A stretch of 7,945 nucleotides of DNA from an uncultured Lachnospiraceae bacterium. GTDB lineage: Bacteria; Bacillota; Clostridia; Lachnospirales; Lachnospiraceae. The translations under genes and the position numbers were made by a program. The stretch lies in the NCBI GenBank assembly GCA_910589105.1, contig CAJUST010000044.1, positions 1-7,945 on the forward strand, in the 5' to 3' direction. The notes under the pieces were generated by a model, which made no database searches, was not told the origin of the DNA, and saw nothing but the letters and a program-made list of their open reading frames with translations. This document shows positions 4,900-7,945 of the stretch, one piece after another. Position 1 is the first letter of the stretch; each line of letters begins with the position of its first letter.

Positions 4900-6614
4900 G
4901 AGACGTCAAACGTTACTGCCTTTTGGCGTTTGCCGTGGCATTTGCCTGTTTGTTGAAATTCCATTCGTTTGGAAGGGATTTGGAAACAGTGGGAAATTTC
5001 CGCGGCGCAAACCTGTTAAAAGAAGACTGGAATCCTTTAATTGCCGATACCGTCAATGAAAAGAAGCTCTCGCTTGCTTTAGATCACAGAGAATATACGA
5101 ATCAGGACACTTCTATCTATATGGATGATAATCTGAATATTATGGTTCCGGCAGATATTTTAAGCGAAGGGTTAAAGTGCAGTTCCCATATCTATGGCAA
5201 AGAAGAATTGCGGATTGAAAAACGAAACGACGCCGTCCGTCTTACATTGGGGGAAGCGGAGATTTCGGTCAATAAAAAAAAGCATACGATAGAATCCCCG
5301 ATGACAGAGCGAAAAGGGCGCTATTACGTCAGCATAGGGGAAATTTCAAAAAATATCGGCTATGACTATGAATGGAACATAGAAAAAAATCAGGCGTCGG
5401 CGATGGACGCTTTAGAGACGGCTTCCATTTTTCCAGTCAGTTATGATTTGCGCCAGCGGAAACGGACGGGAGAAGTGAAAGATCAGAAAAATACGGGGAC
5501 ATGCTGGGCGTTTGCGGCGCTTAGCGCGCTTGAGTCGTCCCTGCTTCCGGAAGAAGATATGCAGTTGTCTCCAGACCATATGAGCATGAGCAATTCTTTT
5601 GTGGTGGATACGAAAAACGGCGGCGAATATACGATGGCAATGGCGTATCTGCTTTCGTGGCAGGGGCCAGTCTTTGAAAAAGACGATCCGTTTGGAGACG
5701 GAAAAACTGAGTCTGGGTTAAAAGCCGTAAAGCATATACAGGAAATGCAGATTTTAGAGGGCAAGGACTATGAAAAAATCAAAGAAGCGGTGTTTTTGTA
5801 TGGCGGCGTGCAGACTTCGCTTTATTTTGCATTAGACAATATTATGAGCCGTTCCGGTTTTTATAATATGGAGCAGCAGGCGTATTGCTACATCGGCACG
5901 CAAAAACCAAACCATGAAGTCGTCATTGTTGGATGGGACGATAATTATCCAAAAGAAAATTTTTCGGTGAATGTAGAAGGCGATGGCGCGTTTCTCTGCC
6001 AGAATAGCTGGGGCGATGGGTTCGGGGACGGAGGATACTTTTATGTGTCATATTATGACACGAACATCGGCAGCCATAATATAGTCTGTACGAACATCGA
6101 AGATACGGACAATTACGACAAGATTTATCAGTCGGATTTGTGCGGCTGGGTTGGCCAGATTGGGTTCCAAAAAGAATCGGTTTATGGCGCAAACGTCTAT
6201 ACGGCAGGCGGCAAAGAATCTTTGGCGGCTGTCGGGTTTTATGCGATTGGGAAAAATACGGAGTACAGCGTCTATCTGGCGCGGGATTTTAAAGACGCGG
6301 ACTCATTGAAACGGGGAGAAAAAATAGCGGAAGGCAGTTTTAAAAACGCAGGATTTTACACGGTTTGCATGAAAAAAGAAATTCCGCTGAAAGCCGGTGA
6401 GCGGTTTGCCGTAGTCTTACGGTTAAAGACGCCGGAAGCGGTTCATCCGATGGCGATTGAATATGCGGCAGATGAAGCGACAAGCCGTGTGGATTTGACA
6501 GATGGAGAGGGGTATATCAGTGTAGATGGCAAACGCTGGGAACATGTGGAGGAGGCGTTTTCCTGCAATTTATGTCTGAAAGCATATACAAATATCAGTT
6601 TGGAGGAACCTTAG
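4896..6614 (+). CDS. Exported C1 (papain) family cysteine protease with copper-amine-oxidase-like and lectin-like domains
   Basis: A 572-residue protease expected outside the membrane. A basic start (MRDVKR) and hydrophobic stretch (about 7-21) form a signal peptide or anchor. Residues about 66-166 resemble the copper amine oxidase N-terminal domain, a non-catalytic wall or substrate-binding module (NIMVPADIL 81-89, YYVSIGEISKNIGY 143-156). The papain domain follows without a clear pro-inhibitor: oxyanion Gln197, nucleophile Cys203 in GTCWAFAA, His340 in NHEVVIVGW and Asn370 in CQNSWG. All four catalytic residues are present, so it should be active. Residues about 405-565 match the beta-rich lectin-like domain that often follows bacterial C1 proteases. 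The substrate is unknown. ATG 4896 lies within the upstream stop (ATGA), with GAGGAG 5 bases before it, which indicates translational coupling to the rRNA methyltransferase. The amidase follows directly. Confidence 0.9.
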   Translation: MRDVKRYCLLAFAVAFACLLKFHSFGRDLETVGNFRGANLLKEDWNPLIADTVNEKKLSLALDHREYTNQDTSIYMDDNLNIMVPADILSEGLKCSSHIYGKEELRIEKRNDAVRLTLGEAEISVNKKKHTIESPMTERKGRYYVSIGEISKNIGYDYEWNIEKNQASAMDALETASIFPVSYDLRQRKRTGEVKDQKNTGTCWAFAALSALESSLLPEEDMQLSPDHMSMSNSFVVDTKNGGEYTMAMAYLLSWQGPVFEKDDPFGDGKTESGLKAVKHIQEMQILEGKDYEKIKEAVFLYGGVQTSLYFALDNIMSRSGFYNMEQQAYCYIGTQKPNHEVVIVGWDDNYPKENFSVNVEGDGAFLCQNSWGDGFGDGGYFYVSYYDTNIGSHNIVCTNIEDTDNYDKIYQSDLCGWVGQIGFQKESVYGANVYTAGGKESLAAVGFYAIGKNTEYSVYLARDFKDADSLKRGEKIAEGSFKNAGFYTVCMKKEIPLKAGERFAVVLRLKTPEAVHPMAIEYAADEATSRVDLTDGEGYISVDGKRWEHVEEAFSCNLCLKAYTNISLEEP

Positions 6615-6617
6615 TTG
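6602..6617 (+). promoter_or_regulatory. Ribosome binding site and TTG start deciding the amidase N-terminus
   Basis: GGAGG (6602-6606) is 8 bases from the TTG at 6615-6617, ideal spacing. The TTG immediately follows the TAG stop of the protease gene (6612-6614). The first in-frame ATG would begin at codon 14, inside the membrane helix, and has no ribosome binding site at the right distance. The TTG start is therefore well supported and suggests coupled, moderate translation. Confidence 0.8.
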
Positions 6618-7709
6618 GAGGAAAGCATTCTAAAGAAGACGGCAGTTTTTGTAATGGTTTTATCGGCGGCGGCCTGCATAGGGACATTTTATTTAAACCG
6701 GCTTAAAACTGTATCGAAAGAACTTTTAGCGTCATATAAAGAAAACCAGCTTAAGACAAAGGAAGAACGGCTGGATATGACAGGGCTTGAGTTATTGGAG
6801 TATAATAATGAACAGGCAAAAAAAGAGCAGGAGGATAAGGCGGAATTTTATAGCCGTCTGCGTTTGGAGCTGCCTCTTGGCGTATCGGGCAATGATTTGG
6901 AAATGACGCAGAATTATGTGACGCAGACGGTAAATATTAAAATTCCATATGCAAATGAGGTCTATTTCTATGAATATCCCATGCTTGGCAACAGTGACAA
7001 TATTGAAAGCCTGACGTATGAAAACAAGAAGGGATATGGCATTGTGGAATTTGTGACGGACAGGGTGTTTGAAATGTCTGTCAGCTATGACAAAAAATAT
7101 TATTATATTGATTTTCTAAAGCCAAAGGATATCTATGAAAAAGTGGTAGTGATTGACGCAGGGCATGGCGGCAATGCGCCGGGAGCCGCGAAGCAGGGAG
7201 TGTTTGAAAAAGACATAGATTTAGATATTGTCCTAAAGGTAAAGGAGATTTTTGATGCATCGGGAAATGATTCGGTTGGCGTTTATTATACAAGGCTGAC
7301 AGACGAAAACCCCAGTTTTGAAAACCGCGTTGGGCTTGCGAATAAGTCAGAAGCGGATCTTTTGATTAGCGTACATAATAATTCAACGCCAAGCGGCCGA
7401 ATGTCCAGCATTAACGGGACGGAAGCGCTGTACGATGAGACGAAGGAGGGGGAAGCGTTTTGTTCGAAAGGATTTGCGCAGATTTGCTTAGAGGAAGTCC
7501 TAGCCATGACGGGAAGCGCCAATAAAGGCCTAGTGACAGGAAATGAAATGTACATTATCCGCAACAGTGAGGCGCCTGTGGCATTGCTTGAGGTTGGCTT
7601 TATGACAAATTATGAGGAATTAAATTTACTTTGTTCAGAGGAATACCAAATAAGGGTGGCTCAGGGGATTTACAATGCGGTGATGCGGGCGTTTGCGGAA
7701 GGCTATTGA
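6615..7709 (+). CDS. Membrane-anchored N-acetylmuramoyl-L-alanine amidase (Amidase_3)
   Basis: A 364-residue zinc amidase that cuts the bond between N-acetylmuramic acid and L-Ala in peptidoglycan. A single hydrophobic segment (about 9-28) should anchor it in the membrane, facing outward. A charged, probably helical linker (31-78) follows, then a beta-rich AMIN-like region (about 82-168), possibly for wall targeting. The catalytic domain starts at VVVIDAGHGG (177-186). The zinc ligands are His184, Glu198 (in VFEKDIDL) and His254 (in ISVHNNS), and the catalytic Glu326 is in LLEVGFMTN. The set is complete and predicts activity. Cys21 sits in LSAAAC, but Ala at -3 makes a lipobox unlikely. A role in cell separation, wall turnover or sporulation cannot be told apart from sequence. 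It abuts the protease gene with no gap, so the two envelope enzymes are probably made together. Confidence 0.93.
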   Translation: MEESILKKTAVFVMVLSAAACIGTFYLNRLKTVSKELLASYKENQLKTKEERLDMTGLELLEYNNEQAKKEQEDKAEFYSRLRLELPLGVSGNDLEMTQNYVTQTVNIKIPYANEVYFYEYPMLGNSDNIESLTYENKKGYGIVEFVTDRVFEMSVSYDKKYYYIDFLKPKDIYEKVVVIDAGHGGNAPGAAKQGVFEKDIDLDIVLKVKEIFDASGNDSVGVYYTRLTDENPSFENRVGLANKSEADLLISVHNNSTPSGRMSSINGTEALYDETKEGEAFCSKGFAQICLEEVLAMTGSANKGLVTGNEMYIIRNSEAPVALLEVGFMTNYEELNLLCSEEYQIRVAQGIYNAVMRAFAEGY

Positions 7710-7721
7710 TGGGAGGGGCCT

Positions 7722-7755
7722 AGTAATAATGAAAGGCTTTCAGATAATTATTGCT
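7722..7755 (+). other. 3' hairpin after the operon, lacking a T-tract
   Basis: AGTAATAAT (7722-7730) pairs with ATTATTGCT (7747-7755) over 9 base pairs with one wobble pair. Inside it, GAAA and TTTC (7731-7734, 7738-7741) can form a second short stem. It starts 12 bases after the amidase stop. No run of T follows, so it is not a standard intrinsic terminator. It may stabilise the mRNA end or act with Rho. Further on, AAAAAGCAGT occurs twice (7768-7777 and 7801-7810) without obvious meaning. Confidence 0.4.
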
Positions 7756-7870
7756 TAAATGGAAAGAAAAAAGCAGTGAAATGAAAAATATAGTGAAGCG
7801 AAAAAGCAGTAGAATAAATAACTCCCTTTTTAGAATTGTGTACCCATGCAAAGTGTGTTTATAAATATAA

Positions 7871-7888
7871 ATATATATATATATATAT
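7871..7888. repeat. (AT)9 dinucleotide tract
   Basis: Nine perfect AT units, preceded by imperfect AT-rich sequence from about 7859. Such pure dinucleotide runs are uncommon in bacterial DNA and are prone to slippage. It ends on the first base of the -35 box of the promoter at 7888-7916, so it occupies the place of an upstream (UP) element. Confidence 0.9.
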
Positions 7889-7916
7889 TGTAAGTAGCAG
7901 GCAAATATTTTATAAT
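7888..7916 (+). promoter_or_regulatory. Strong SigA-type promoter for a gene beyond the right edge
   Basis: TTGTAA (7888-7893; 4 of 6), a 17-base spacer and a perfect TATAAT (7911-7916) point rightward, with a start expected near 7923. The AT-rich region just upstream would serve as an UP element. A weaker second candidate, TTGTGT (7836-7841) with TATAAA (7860-7865) at 18 bases, lies upstream. No coding sequence begins before the window ends, so the gene served is unknown. Confidence 0.7.
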
Positions 7917-7945
7917 CGAGAATATAAATCGGAATTGTGCGCATA

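Noticed and set aside
5483..6192. Minus-strand open frames opposite the protease gene
   Set aside because: They lie opposite a gene with complete catalytic motifs, have no ribosome binding sites or recognisable domains, and are explained by codon bias of the plus-strand gene.
6615..6680. Amidase as a lipoprotein (LSAAAC, Cys21)
   Set aside because: The -3 residue is Ala and not Leu, and the hydrophobic stretch continues past the Cys, so a simple membrane anchor is the better reading.
7720..7944. Minus-strand open frame of 74 codons across the right-hand intergenic region
   Set aside because: Its core is an artificial Tyr-Ile repeat created by the (AT)9 tract, it is very AT-rich, it has no visible ribosome binding site because its start is at the window edge, and it overlaps a good promoter.

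Overview
The window reads as chromosomal core sequence from a low-to-moderate GC Bacillota, most likely a Clostridia member near the Lachnospiraceae. The grounds are AGGAGG-type ribosome binding sites, SigA-like promoters, YwbD-type and YpsC-type rRNA methyltransferases, a HAAS/DUF1700 protein, and a secreted papain-like protease with a lectin-like tail. The family-level placement is inference. I see no transposase, integrase, phage gene, CRISPR array or toxin-antitoxin pair.

Layout. Positions 1-51 (minus strand) hold the 5' part of a tRNA-Phe gene cut by the window edge, with an excellent promoter at 73-101. Diverging from it is an RlmI/YwbD-family rRNA methyltransferase (187-1383). A 212-base non-coding stretch with competing inverted repeats and a possible 24-codon ORF leads to a TIM-barrel-like protein of unknown function (1596-2522), followed 22 bases later by a small HAAS/DUF1700 membrane protein (2545-2970). 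A 65-residue Asn/Ser/Lys-rich protein (3037-3234) follows and ends at a strong intrinsic terminator (3282-3324). A single-domain rhodanese (3348-3668) begins only 23 bases after that terminator.

From a good promoter at 3665-3693 runs a tight three-gene operon. It holds an RlmL/YpsC-type 23S rRNA methyltransferase (3733-4899), a membrane-anchored or secreted C1 (papain) protease with an N-terminal copper-amine-oxidase-like domain and a C-terminal lectin-like domain (4896-6614), and a membrane-anchored zinc N-acetylmuramoyl-L-alanine amidase (6615-7709, TTG start). The first pair overlap by ATGA and the second pair abut exactly, so translational coupling is likely. The last 236 bases are non-coding. 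They hold a hairpin without a U-tract, a perfect (AT)9 tract and a strong promoter (7888-7916) pointing out of the window.

How the genes relate. Two genes modify 23S rRNA, and two export enzymes act on the envelope or outside the cell (protein and peptidoglycan). The rRNA methyltransferase and the two envelope hydrolases share an operon with no obvious biochemical link. I found no clearly new defence or mobile system. The items most worth a second look are this operon, the low-complexity small protein with its possible sporulation-type promoter, the unknown TIM-barrel gene with its structured leader, and the (AT)9 tract touching a promoter.
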